59,216 bases of DNA from an uncultured Caldilineaceae bacterium (GTDB taxonomy: Bacteria; Chloroflexota; Anaerolineae; Caldilineales; Caldilineaceae): positions 1 through 59,216 of the forward strand of contig CATOTS010000007.1 of NCBI GenBank assembly GCA_951813625.1, written 5' to 3'. Numbering within the stretch: the first letter of the stretch is position 1; each line of letters begins with the position of its first letter. Shown one piece after another: positions 26,770-33,768 of the stretch. Both the position numbers and the translations under genes were made by a program. The notes beneath the pieces are model-generated. The model searched no databases. It had not been told where the DNA came from and was given only the letters and a program-made list of their open reading frames with translations.

Positions 26770-27360
26770 TTACGCCTCCTCCTCCTCCTCATAGTCATCC
26801 TCCGACACCTCGTCGATCAACTCAGCCGCGACCTCCTCCTCCAGCAGGGCCTGGGCCGCGGCCTCGCGGTCCTTCTCCCGCTGTTCCGCATCGGCCCAGG
26901 TCTCGCCCTCGCGCACAACCGCAACCGCAAAGGTTGATTCCACTTCCGGCATCAGCCGAATCGTCAGGTCGTACAGGCCAAGATCCCGGATCGAGGCGCC
27001 CAGCACGATCCGTCTGCGGTCCACCTCGAACTCTACCTTCTCCGTCAGCTGCTCGGCGATGTCGGAGGTCGTGATCGAGCCGTACAGCCGGTTGTTGTCG
27101 CCCGCCCGCACCTCAAACAGCAGTTGCTGACCGCTGAGAACCTGCGCCTGCGCTTCGGCGTTCGAGAGCTCCTGCGCCCGTCTGCGTACTGCCGTCTGCC
27201 GTATCTCCTCGGCCTGCTTGAGCGCGCCCTTGGTCGCAACAATCGCCTCCCTGCGCGGGATCAGGTAGTTGCGGGCAAAGCCCCTGGCCACCGAGTGAAC
27301 TTCACCCGCCAGCCCCAAACTGGGGATATCTTCCGTCAGAAGAACTTTCATGCGTGCCAT
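26770..27360 (-). CDS. rplI: Ribosomal protein bL9 with acidic C-terminal extension
   Basis: 196 residues against the usual 148 or so. The 23S rRNA-binding N-domain is typical ([32 protein letters not shown]), then the long connecting helix and the C-domain ([25 protein letters not shown]). After about residue 148 comes a tail rich in Glu and Asp, ending in [10 protein letters not shown], a Chloroflexota-like elaboration with no known role. Start is ATG 27360 or ATG 27351; AAGGAAGAGAG upstream suits either. No rpsF, ssb or rpsR neighbours are seen, so it stands apart from the classical operon. Confidence 0.95.
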   Translation of the reverse strand: MARMKVLLTEDIPSLGLAGEVHSVARGFARNYLIPRREAIVATKGALKQAEEIRQTAVRRRAQELSNAEAQAQVLSGQQLLFEVRAGDNNRLYGSITTSDIAEQLTEKVEFEVDRRRIVLGASIRDLGLYDLTIRLMPEVESTFAVAVVREGETWADAEQREKDREAAAQALLEEEVAAELIDEVSEDDYEEEEEA

Positions 27361-27508
27361 CGTATCTCTCTTCCTTCGATTCTCAGTGTGACGTCAGCGG
27401 GACCTGTGCCTAACGCATCTCAGCCAGGGAACTGCGCCAAAACCTAAGCGATCTTCCACCTTGTGGTTGCGGTGCTCTGCCGCCAGCTTGAACAGCCGCT
27501 GGTCCCTG

Positions 27509-27537
27509 TAGCAAAGCCAGCATTTGATCTGTATACT
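27509..27537 (+). promoter_or_regulatory. Weak candidate promoter for the two-component operon
   Basis: TAGCAA (27509-27514), 17-bp spacer, TATACT (27532-27537), 180 bases before the response regulator. The -10 is good, the -35 poor. The 27361-27716 gap otherwise shows no gene. Confidence 0.3.
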
Positions 27538-27716
27538 ACAAAGCGGCATTGTACACCGGCAGAGGCGCTCTCGGCAAATTCAGCAGGGTCGGACTGCACG
27601 CCCGAATCGGCTCCCGCGAAGCGGCGGCGAATCCCTTTTCCAGAGGACCGAGAGCCCGCTGCTACTGGCTGGAGACGTAGAGTTCCCTGCGCGCGGACAG
27701 CCCCGGAGACCGCAAA

Positions 27717-28415
27717 ATGAAGAAAGACAAGCTACTGATCGTTGAGGACGAACGGGCCGTCGCCAGGGGCCTTGTCTACGCGCTCAAGGCCGAGGGCTAC
27801 GACGTGTTCTGGGCCAGGACCGGCGCAGAGGCGCTCGAGCTTACGCGACGCGAGCAGCCCGACCTGATCACGCTCGACCTGCGCCTGCCGGACATGAGCG
27901 GCTACGATGTCTGTCGCGCCCTCCGCAGCGAAAACTTCCGCCAACCGGTCCTGATGCTGACCGCCAAAGACGAAGAGCTGGACAAGGTGCTGGGCCTCGA
28001 ATTGGGCGCCGACGACTACGTCGTCAAACCCTACAGCCTGCGCGAGCTGACCTCACGTATTCGCGCGCTGCTGCGCCGGGCCTACGGCGATCTGGCCGCG
28101 CAGGCGGAGGACGACGTACAGCGCATCGGCGGCCTGGAGATTGACCTGACGCGCATGGTAGTCAGGGCCGGAGGCCGCGCAATCGACCTGACCCCGATCG
28201 AGTTCCGGCTGCTGCGCTACCTGTCGGCGCGGCCCAACGTGCCGGTTAGCCGCAGCGGTCTCATGGAAGCGGTCTGGGGCTACGAGAGCGATGTCAACAG
28301 CGACCGCACGGTCGACGTCCACATCCGCCACCTGCGGCAGAAGATAGAGCGCGACCCGGCCAACCCCACTCGCATCGTGACCGTGCGCGGCGTCGGATAC
28401 AAGCTTCAGGGATGA
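27717..28415 (+). CDS. OmpR-family response regulator
   Basis: 232 residues. Receiver domain 5-117 with acidic pocket E10/D11/E12, phospho-acceptor D54 (TLDLRLPDM), T82 and K104 (VVKPYSLREL). Winged-helix DNA-binding domain about 130-232 (IDLTPIEFRLLRYLSARPNVPVSR, SDRTVDVHIRHLRQKIE, RIVTVRGVGYKL). Cytosolic transcription factor, most likely phosphorylated by the sensor kinase encoded at 30082. The secreted PDZ protein gene between them is a probable direct target or part of the sensing path. Confidence 0.95.
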   Translation: MKKDKLLIVEDERAVARGLVYALKAEGYDVFWARTGAEALELTRREQPDLITLDLRLPDMSGYDVCRALRSENFRQPVLMLTAKDEELDKVLGLELGADDYVVKPYSLRELTSRIRALLRRAYGDLAAQAEDDVQRIGGLEIDLTRMVVRAGGRAIDLTPIEFRLLRYLSARPNVPVSRSGLMEAVWGYESDVNSDRTVDVHIRHLRQKIERDPANPTRIVTVRGVGYKLQG

Positions 28416-28493
28416 ACCCCGGCGCATTTCGATCGCTGTGAGGCCTTCCGCAAACCCTCTGTCATCACGCGTCCTGCGCCTTTCCTCCCCGAT

Positions 28494-28531
28494 GTTATGA
28501 ATCCTTAATTGAAAGGCAACAGAGCTTTCAA
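28494..28531 (+). promoter_or_regulatory. Candidate regulator-binding site upstream of the PDZ gene
   Basis: Inverted repeat TTGAAAG (28509-28515) N9 CTTTCAA (28525-28531). It overlaps a 10-bp-spaced direct repeat, TTATGAATCC then TTAATTGAAA, the arrangement typical of OmpR-family sites. It lies about 70 bases before the PDZ gene start. Confidence 0.4.
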
Positions 28532-28602
28532 ATCGGGGCGCTACACTGGAAGTCGTAGCATTGATTTCCAACCAAAGTGTAGCGAATAAACAGGAGGAAG
28601 AA

Positions 28603-29862
28603 ATGAATCGCTTAAAGCAAGGGGGAAGCCGGGCCATTGCGATCGGTGCCCGACAGAAAAGCGTCTGGATCGTGCTCGCCGCGTTGCTGGCGCTGCTGGC
28701 CGCGAGCGTGCCCGTATCCGCCGCTACCGCGGAGGAACGGGTCAAGCCGGAACCGGGCGTTCTGATCACGGCTGTGGCTGACGAGATGCCGGCGGCAGAG
28801 GCCGGTCTCGCCCGTGGGGACATCCTGCTGGCCATCGACGGCGACAGGGTCAATACCGCCGCCGAGCTGCAGAAAGTGGTCCTGATGCAGGACCCTGGTG
28901 ACACGCTCGAGCTGACCGTGAAGCGCGGCGACGAGGAGCTGACGCTTTCCGTTACGCTGGCCGATCACGACGGCTATCCCGTCCTCGGCGTGGCCGCCCA
29001 CGTTGACCGCGGCGATCGCATGTCGCCTCAGCGCGGGCGCCGCGGCTGGATGCAAGGCCGCAGCCGCGCCTTCGGCATGGTTCCCGGCAGGGGGATGAAC
29101 GCCCTCCCATTCAAAGACATTGACGGCGCCGCGGTCGTCGAACTGCTCGAGGACGGCCCGGCTGCCGCCGCAGGTCTGCAGGCAGGTGACATCATCACCG
29201 CGGTCGACGATACCGAGATTGGCGGGCTTGGCGACCTGGCGCAGGCCGCTGCCAACTACAGCCCTGGCGATGAAGTTATGCTGACGGTCGAGCGCGACGA
29301 GGAAACGGTCGAGCTGGCCGTGACCCTTGGCGCCCACCCCGACGACAACGAGAAAGCCTTTCTCGGCGTCCGCATCATGCCCGCCGGCCAGTTCCGGCTG
29401 CACAGGGACGGAAGCGGTCCCGGTCGCGACGGTTCCTTCCGTTTCGGCTTCCCTCGCGGTATGCCCTTCGGCGGCTCACCCTCGTGGATGAACACCGAAG
29501 GCGCCCTGGTCATGGGTATCCAGGATGAAGGACCGGCCGCCTCCGCCGAGCTGCAAAAGGGAGATGTGATTACCGCCGTCGGCGAGACCGCGATCGGCGG
29601 CTTCGACGACCTGGTCGATGCGCTGGCTGCCTATAGCCCCGGCGATGATGTCGACCTGGCCATCGACCGCGACGGCGAGCAGATGAACGCAACCATCACG
29701 CTCGGCGCCCACCCGGACGACGAGGACAAGGCCTACCTCGGCCTGATGATCATGCCCCTCGAGCGCTTCCGCTCGCAGATGCAGGAAGAGATGCACGAAA
29801 AGTCGCAAGACGGCGAGGAACAGGCCCACCAGGGCGGAAACGAGTCGGACCAGGACTCCTAG
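28603..29862 (+). CDS. Secreted protein with three PDZ domains and no protease domain
   Basis: 419 residues from ATG 28603, which has AGGAGG 6 bases upstream. A signal peptide (SVWIVLAALLALLAASVPVSAA) is followed by three PDZ domains at roughly 45-120, 165-260 and 290-390. Each has the carboxylate-binding and GDxIxAVxxxxI core (AGLARGDILLAIDG, AGLQAGDIITAVDD, AELQKGDVITAVGE). PDZ 2 and 3 end in the same phrase VTLGAHPDD/ITLGAHPDD, so they arose by duplication. There is no trypsin-like domain, so it is not HtrA. The tail is polar (MHEKSQDGEEQAHQGGNESDQDS). It probably binds exposed C-termini of misfolded extracytoplasmic proteins, between a response regulator and its kinase. Confidence 0.85.
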   Translation: MNRLKQGGSRAIAIGARQKSVWIVLAALLALLAASVPVSAATAEERVKPEPGVLITAVADEMPAAEAGLARGDILLAIDGDRVNTAAELQKVVLMQDPGDTLELTVKRGDEELTLSVTLADHDGYPVLGVAAHVDRGDRMSPQRGRRGWMQGRSRAFGMVPGRGMNALPFKDIDGAAVVELLEDGPAAAAGLQAGDIITAVDDTEIGGLGDLAQAAANYSPGDEVMLTVERDEETVELAVTLGAHPDDNEKAFLGVRIMPAGQFRLHRDGSGPGRDGSFRFGFPRGMPFGGSPSWMNTEGALVMGIQDEGPAASAELQKGDVITAVGETAIGGFDDLVDALAAYSPGDDVDLAIDRDGEQMNATITLGAHPDDEDKAYLGLMIMPLERFRSQMQEEMHEKSQDGEEQAHQGGNESDQDS

Positions 29863-29961
29863 TCCACATGCCATCCTGAGGCTGCCGGCGTCACTCGAGA
29901 CGGGCGAGCACAAGGGAGTGTTCCCACCGAAGATGCCGGCGCCTTTACAATAGAGACGTAC

Positions 29962-29997
29962 CCCGCTCTCCGGCCGCCCGTCGTACCGGAGAGCGGG
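29962..29997 (+). promoter_or_regulatory. Strong stem-loop in the PDZ-kinase intergenic region
   Basis: Perfect 12-bp stem CCCGCTCTCCGG / CCGGAGAGCGGG with a 12-base loop and no U-run. It could stabilise the upstream message or reduce read-through into the kinase gene. Confidence 0.5.
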
Positions 29998-30081
29998 TCC
30001 TGCCAGGACAGTTCGCCGTCTGAAGGGGGAAGTGCCGACCCATTTCGAGCCACCTCAGTCGGCGGAAAAAGGGGAAGACAT

Positions 30082-31767
30082 ATGTACCATTCGATCCGAT
30101 GGCGACTGATTTTCAGTTATTCCGCGCTCACACTGCTCACGATCGCACTGATAGGCATCGTCGCCGTTTCCCTGGTCACCCGCTACATGGCCTCTCGCGA
30201 GAATGAGACGTTGAATGCGAACGCCGAGGCAGTGGCGCGCATGGCCGGGCCGCTCCTCCTTGCCCCTTCCCCGACCGCCCGCCTGCAGCAGCTGGCCATA
30301 ACTTCCAGCTTCCTGACCAATACCGATCTGCAGATCCTCGGTCCCGGCAAGCAGGTCCTGGCCGACTCGCAGCTTGAACCGGGTGGATTGGATTCGGTGC
30401 GCGCAACCCTGAGCATGATGCAGGAGATGCGGCGCGGCGACTGGGATTCGCTTACGTCCGGTCTCGTCGGACCCTTCGTTATCGTTTCGGGGCGGGGCCG
30501 TCCGCGCGGCATGTTCACCCTGAACGTCGATCGGGACAATCTCCACGATGTCATTACCGCATTCTCGGTGGAAAGGCGCCCCGGTCCGTGGGGAGGGCAG
30601 CTGATTATCGAGGAGTCGACCGCATCCGCATCCGCAGAAGACGCTAACGTCCCGCCGGCAGCCGTGCAGCCCGACCGACGCCTCTCCCACCGGCTGTTGC
30701 TCATGCTTTTCGGCGATGCCCACCACTCGGCGGAATCGAGCCCGGCCGGCCCTGCCGTCTCCGTGCCAGTCCGCTACAACGAGCAGGTCGTCGGCTACGT
30801 GCTGATGACCAACAGGTTCCCCTTCTCCGCCGAGCCATTGCAGGCGATCCGGCGTTCGCTGCTCGCGGCCGGGCTGGGCGCAGTCCTCGTGGCCGTCCTG
30901 CTGGGCTACCTCATGAGCCGCACGTTGACCGCGCCGCTGATGACACTCCAGGGCGCCACTCGACGGATGGAGGAGGGCGACCTGACCGTCAGGGCCCCCG
31001 AAACCGGCGGCGAAATCGGCGACCTGTCGCGCCGCTTCAATCGCATGGCCGCACGCCTCCAAGCCACCTTCGCCGACCTGGCTGCCGAACGCGACGCCCT
31101 GCGCCGTTTCATCGCCGACGCCTCCCACGAGCTGCGCACACCCCTGACCGCGCTGCGCCAGTTTGTCGAAATCCTCCAGGGCCAAGCCGGCGCCGAGCCC
31201 GACACCCGCGCCGACTTCCTCGCCGAGAGCCAGCGCCAAGTCGACCGCCTGCAGTGGATCACGGGCCACCTGCTCGACCTATCCCGGCTGGATGGAGGCG
31301 TCGCTTCGCTCGACATCGCACGCCACGAAGCCTTCGACCTGCTCGAAAGCGTCCTGGCCCCCTTCCGCTCCCTCGCCGCAAAGAAGGAGATCGAGCTTAG
31401 GCTAGACGTCGCCGAAAACCTCGATATCATCTATTGCGACAGGGCCAGCCTGGAGATAGCGCTGGCCAATCTGCTCGACAACGCCTTGAAATACACCCCT
31501 TCGGGCGGGACTGTGGAGCTGACCGCGAGCGAAGAGGCCGGCAGGACGGTCCTCACTGTCTCTGACACCGGGTCCGGCATCGAATCGCCCGACCGGGAGC
31601 GCGTATTCGAGCGGTTCTACCGCGGCCAAGGCAGCGAAGCCCAGCCTGGAGCCGGGCTGGGGCTCGCTATCGTCAAGAGCGCGGCCGAGGCGCACGGCGG
31701 CAGCGTGCGGCTTGAAGGCGAAACGGGGGCAAAGTTTGTCATCGAAATCCCCTCCGCCCCCGCATGA
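30082..31767 (+). CDS. Two-component sensor histidine kinase
   Basis: 561 residues. TM1 about 9-33, extracytoplasmic sensor region about 34-255 with no named domain recognised, TM2 about 257-278, HAMP about 279-332 (RRMEEGDLTVRAPETGGEIGDLSRRFN). Dimerisation/phospho-acceptor segment with H349 (FIADASHELRTPLTALRQF). ATPase domain with N box NLLDNALKYTP, G1 DTGSGIE and G2 GAGLGLAIVKSAAEAHGG. Partner of the response regulator at 27717. The sensor loop is unusually rich in Arg/Met around 105-145. Whether the PDZ protein touches this loop is an open question. Confidence 0.95.
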   Translation: MYHSIRWRLIFSYSALTLLTIALIGIVAVSLVTRYMASRENETLNANAEAVARMAGPLLLAPSPTARLQQLAITSSFLTNTDLQILGPGKQVLADSQLEPGGLDSVRATLSMMQEMRRGDWDSLTSGLVGPFVIVSGRGRPRGMFTLNVDRDNLHDVITAFSVERRPGPWGGQLIIEESTASASAEDANVPPAAVQPDRRLSHRLLLMLFGDAHHSAESSPAGPAVSVPVRYNEQVVGYVLMTNRFPFSAEPLQAIRRSLLAAGLGAVLVAVLLGYLMSRTLTAPLMTLQGATRRMEEGDLTVRAPETGGEIGDLSRRFNRMAARLQATFADLAAERDALRRFIADASHELRTPLTALRQFVEILQGQAGAEPDTRADFLAESQRQVDRLQWITGHLLDLSRLDGGVASLDIARHEAFDLLESVLAPFRSLAAKKEIELRLDVAENLDIIYCDRASLEIALANLLDNALKYTPSGGTVELTASEEAGRTVLTVSDTGSGIESPDRERVFERFYRGQGSEAQPGAGLGLAIVKSAAEAHGGSVRLEGETGAKFVIEIPSAPA

Positions 31768-31856
31768 CCGCAGTCGGCCAGAGGGGTCCCTGCTGCGCTC
31801 GGCCCGGCCTGATTGCAAACGGCGCGCAAATCATGCCTTCGTATAGAAAACCAATC

Positions 31857-31889
31857 AAAAAAGCCTGGCGTACACATCGTCGCCAGGCT
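31857..31889 (-). terminator. Terminator of the 32000-32377 gene
   Basis: 9-bp stem AGCCTGGCG (31862-31870) / CGCCAGGCT (31881-31889), followed on the minus strand by TTTTTT. The plus strand lacks a U-run, so it serves the minus gene. Confidence 0.8.
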
Positions 31890-31999
31890 CATTCCTCTAT
31901 GCTGCACTATCAGGTCAGACGATTGGCAGCCTTGGAGGAAAATCCTTTAATTCAGGGCAGGGCGGCCGCTTCTGCCTGCGCACCGCACCGCCGACGGTC

Positions 32000-32377
32000 T
32001 CAGGCCGATTCCGCCTCTCCACTCTGCTGCCCGTTCTCCGCCAGGCTCGCGTCCTGGTACTTCTTGCCCTCCTCGATCAACATCACCGGGATGCCGTTAC
32101 GGATCGGATAGCGATACCCATTGCGGGGGTTGAGGAGAAACTTCCTATCCTCCATCAGCTGCAGAGTGCCCTTGTCCTGCGGATCGACCAGGATCTCCAA
32201 CAGCTGGGGGCTTACCTCTCCGCCCAGAGGCGCGTCCTCAAGCGGCGTCACCGGCGTCTCCGGCAACACGCCCGTCCCGCTCCCTTCCGTCTGCGGCCCG
32301 CCCAACACCTGCTTGATTACATAGACGACGCCGGCGGCAAAGCCGACGAAGAAAAGAAACTTGAACAGCTTTTTCAT
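32000..32377 (-). CDS. Membrane-anchored Trm112-like (UPF0434) protein lacking cysteines
   Basis: 125 residues from ATG 32377. The frame extends upstream to 32683, but that part is dispersed repeat sequence. N-terminal membrane helix (LFKFLFFVGFAAGVVYVI), an acidic linker, then a Trm112/UPF0434-type domain (LLEILVDPQDKGTLQLM ... NGYRYPIRNGIPVMLIEEG). Soluble UPF0434 proteins usually carry a CPxC-type zinc knuckle (LACPVCKG); here the equivalent reads LVDPQDKG, so no metal site. Function unknown. Confidence 0.75.
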   Translation of the reverse strand: MKKLFKFLFFVGFAAGVVYVIKQVLGGPQTEGSGTGVLPETPVTPLEDAPLGGEVSPQLLEILVDPQDKGTLQLMEDRKFLLNPRNGYRYPIRNGIPVMLIEEGKKYQDASLAENGQQSGEAESA

Positions 32378-32459
32378 CGTGCGTCTCCCTTGGACGAGTC
32401 GATGGCAGGGCGCTTTAGGCTGCCATCGTAGCACACCCCCGAGATTCAAGGAAATCCCA

Positions 32460-32660
32460 TGCTCAGCAGCGGGTGCAGCCCACTCTTGGGGTGGGAACCG
32501 TCTTGCGGGGAATTCTTGCCAGCGTTGGCCGAAAATGTGGGCCGGATTTTGGAGAGGATGAGGGCAGGCACAGGGCAGGCACAGGTCTGGCGCCCAGCCT
32601 GCCCCTACGCTGGCCGCGGCGTTCGCTGGTCTGGGGGCGGCGCGTAGGGCCGCAGGTAGC
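32460..32660 (+). repeat. Dispersed composite repeat, module B (copy 2)
   Basis: Homologous to the minus strand of 17072-17260. Divergence is moderate with several small indels, including an extra CAGGCACAGGGCAGGCACAGG duplication near 32564-32584. Confidence 0.7.
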
Positions 32661-32704
32661 GCCGAGCCGCATTGACCCCACACGCGGCGGGGGGGGGGAG
32701 AACA

Positions 32705-32883
32705 TCAGGGGGGCGTTGCGGGGGGAGTCCCCCCGCACAAGGGAGGGCCGCAGGCCCGACCGTCCAAAAGGAATAGGGAAGGCGGATTCCTCCGCTCAGT
32801 CTAAGATTGCAGTGGGGACAGGCCAAGACTCCTTTATTGCATAGAGCATAGGAATCTGTGCCCCAATATTGGACTGCACCCCT
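32705..32883 (-). repeat. Dispersed composite repeat, module A with core hairpin (copy 2)
   Basis: Inverted copy of 16600-16777, with core at 32705-32765. In both loci module A is followed, reading along its own direction, by module B. A run of 10 or more G at about 32687-32698 joins the modules here. Confidence 0.8.
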
Positions 32884-32908
32884 CAGCAGCTGAAAACGAC
32901 TCTGTTTC

Positions 32909-32937
32909 TTGCGCGTGGGTTCTCTCTACTGTATAGT
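32909..32937 (+). promoter_or_regulatory. Candidate promoter for the 33032 gene
   Basis: TTGCGC (32909-32914), 17-bp spacer, TATAGT (32932-32937), 95 bases before ATG 33032. Confidence 0.4.
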
Positions 32938-33031
32938 CTTGGCAGTGGCCGAGGCCTCACACCGATTGCTGCACAGGTACAGTGCGCCGGCGCGTTTGAC
33001 GAACTGCTCGTCCTCCAGAGGGGCGCGGCTC

Positions 33032-33343
33032 ATGAAAAATGGGACGGACAACGCAGAGGAGGCCCCGCGGCATGCATCCGACTCGTTCTCACAGGCGCAG
33101 AACGCGGCCGAACACGTAGTGCGCTACGTCGCCAACGCCGAGTTCAACCAGGCCGTCCTCTTTTTCCAGGACGGCAGCTACCTGCAGTTCGAGCACAAAG
33201 GGCGCGAGAGCCGCTGGGCCAAGGCCTCCGGCAACCCGTCACAGGCCGATCTGGCCTGCCGCTCAATGAGCCATTTTCGCCTCAACGCGCTCCATCTGCA
33301 GCTCTATTTTGAAGATGGCAGCGACGTCGAATTTACGGTTTGA
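33032..33343 (+). CDS. Small hypothetical protein
   Basis: 103 residues from ATG 33032; the open frame reaches further up to 32909 but overlaps the candidate promoter. Soluble, no signal or membrane segment. Two similar beta-hairpin phrases stand out: NQAVLFFQDGSYLQFEHKG and LHLQLYFEDGSDVEFTV, an internal repeat of FxDGSxxxF type. No family recognised. It is followed 36 bases later by another small gene on the same strand, so they may form a pair. Confidence 0.55.
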   Translation: MKNGTDNAEEAPRHASDSFSQAQNAAEHVVRYVANAEFNQAVLFFQDGSYLQFEHKGRESRWAKASGNPSQADLACRSMSHFRLNALHLQLYFEDGSDVEFTV

Positions 33344-33379
33344 TCTTCAGCTGCCGAAGGACTTATGGGAGGTTGCTCG

Positions 33380-33577
33380 ATGGCCCAGATCGACGAAGAC
33401 GTTGAATTCCAGAGTTGGCTGGTCGCCCTGCGCACCGGCATCCTGAACGAAGACCACCACCAGATGTTGCAGCTGCTGATCGACGAGGGCAAGGCCAAAG
33501 ACCTCGAAGGCGCTGCCCGCTATCTCGACTGGCGCAACTCCGTCATGGACCCGACCGAACACTTCTACGGCCATTAG
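33380..33577 (+). CDS. Small hypothetical acidic protein
   Basis: 65 residues from ATG 33380 (an in-frame ATG at 33365 adds five residues). Entirely helical in appearance: DEDVEFQSWLVALRTGILNEDHHQMLQLLIDEG then AKDLEGAARYLDWRNSVMD. No family recognised. Its compactness and pairing with the previous gene suggest a small regulatory or partner protein, but nothing in the sequence fixes a role. Confidence 0.5.
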   Translation: MAQIDEDVEFQSWLVALRTGILNEDHHQMLQLLIDEGKAKDLEGAARYLDWRNSVMDPTEHFYGH

Positions 33578-33710
33578 GCCCCCGCCAGGACCCCAAAGCG
33601 GGAGCATTGTGCCCTCCCTCTCCAGCCTTCCCCGCCACACCGACCACCGGTAACCGGCCCCCGGCAACTGGCCACCGGCAACTGCAGTCCCAAAGACAGG
33701 CGCCCCAATC

Positions 33711-33749
33711 AAAAAACAGCGAGCGGACGCTCAGTTCCGCTCGCTGTTT
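33711..33749 (-). terminator. Strong terminator of the M16 peptidase gene
   Basis: Perfect 14-bp stem AAACAGCGAGCGGA (33714-33727) / TCCGCTCGCTGTTT (33736-33749) with an 8-base loop, followed on the minus strand by TTTTTT. It may also stop plus-strand transcripts from the small genes. Confidence 0.9.
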
Positions 33750-33768
33750 CTGTACCGACCTCTGTCGG

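Noticed and set aside
32378..32683. N-terminal extension of the Trm112-like protein
   Set aside because: It runs through module B of the repeat; ATG 32377 starts a normal membrane anchor.
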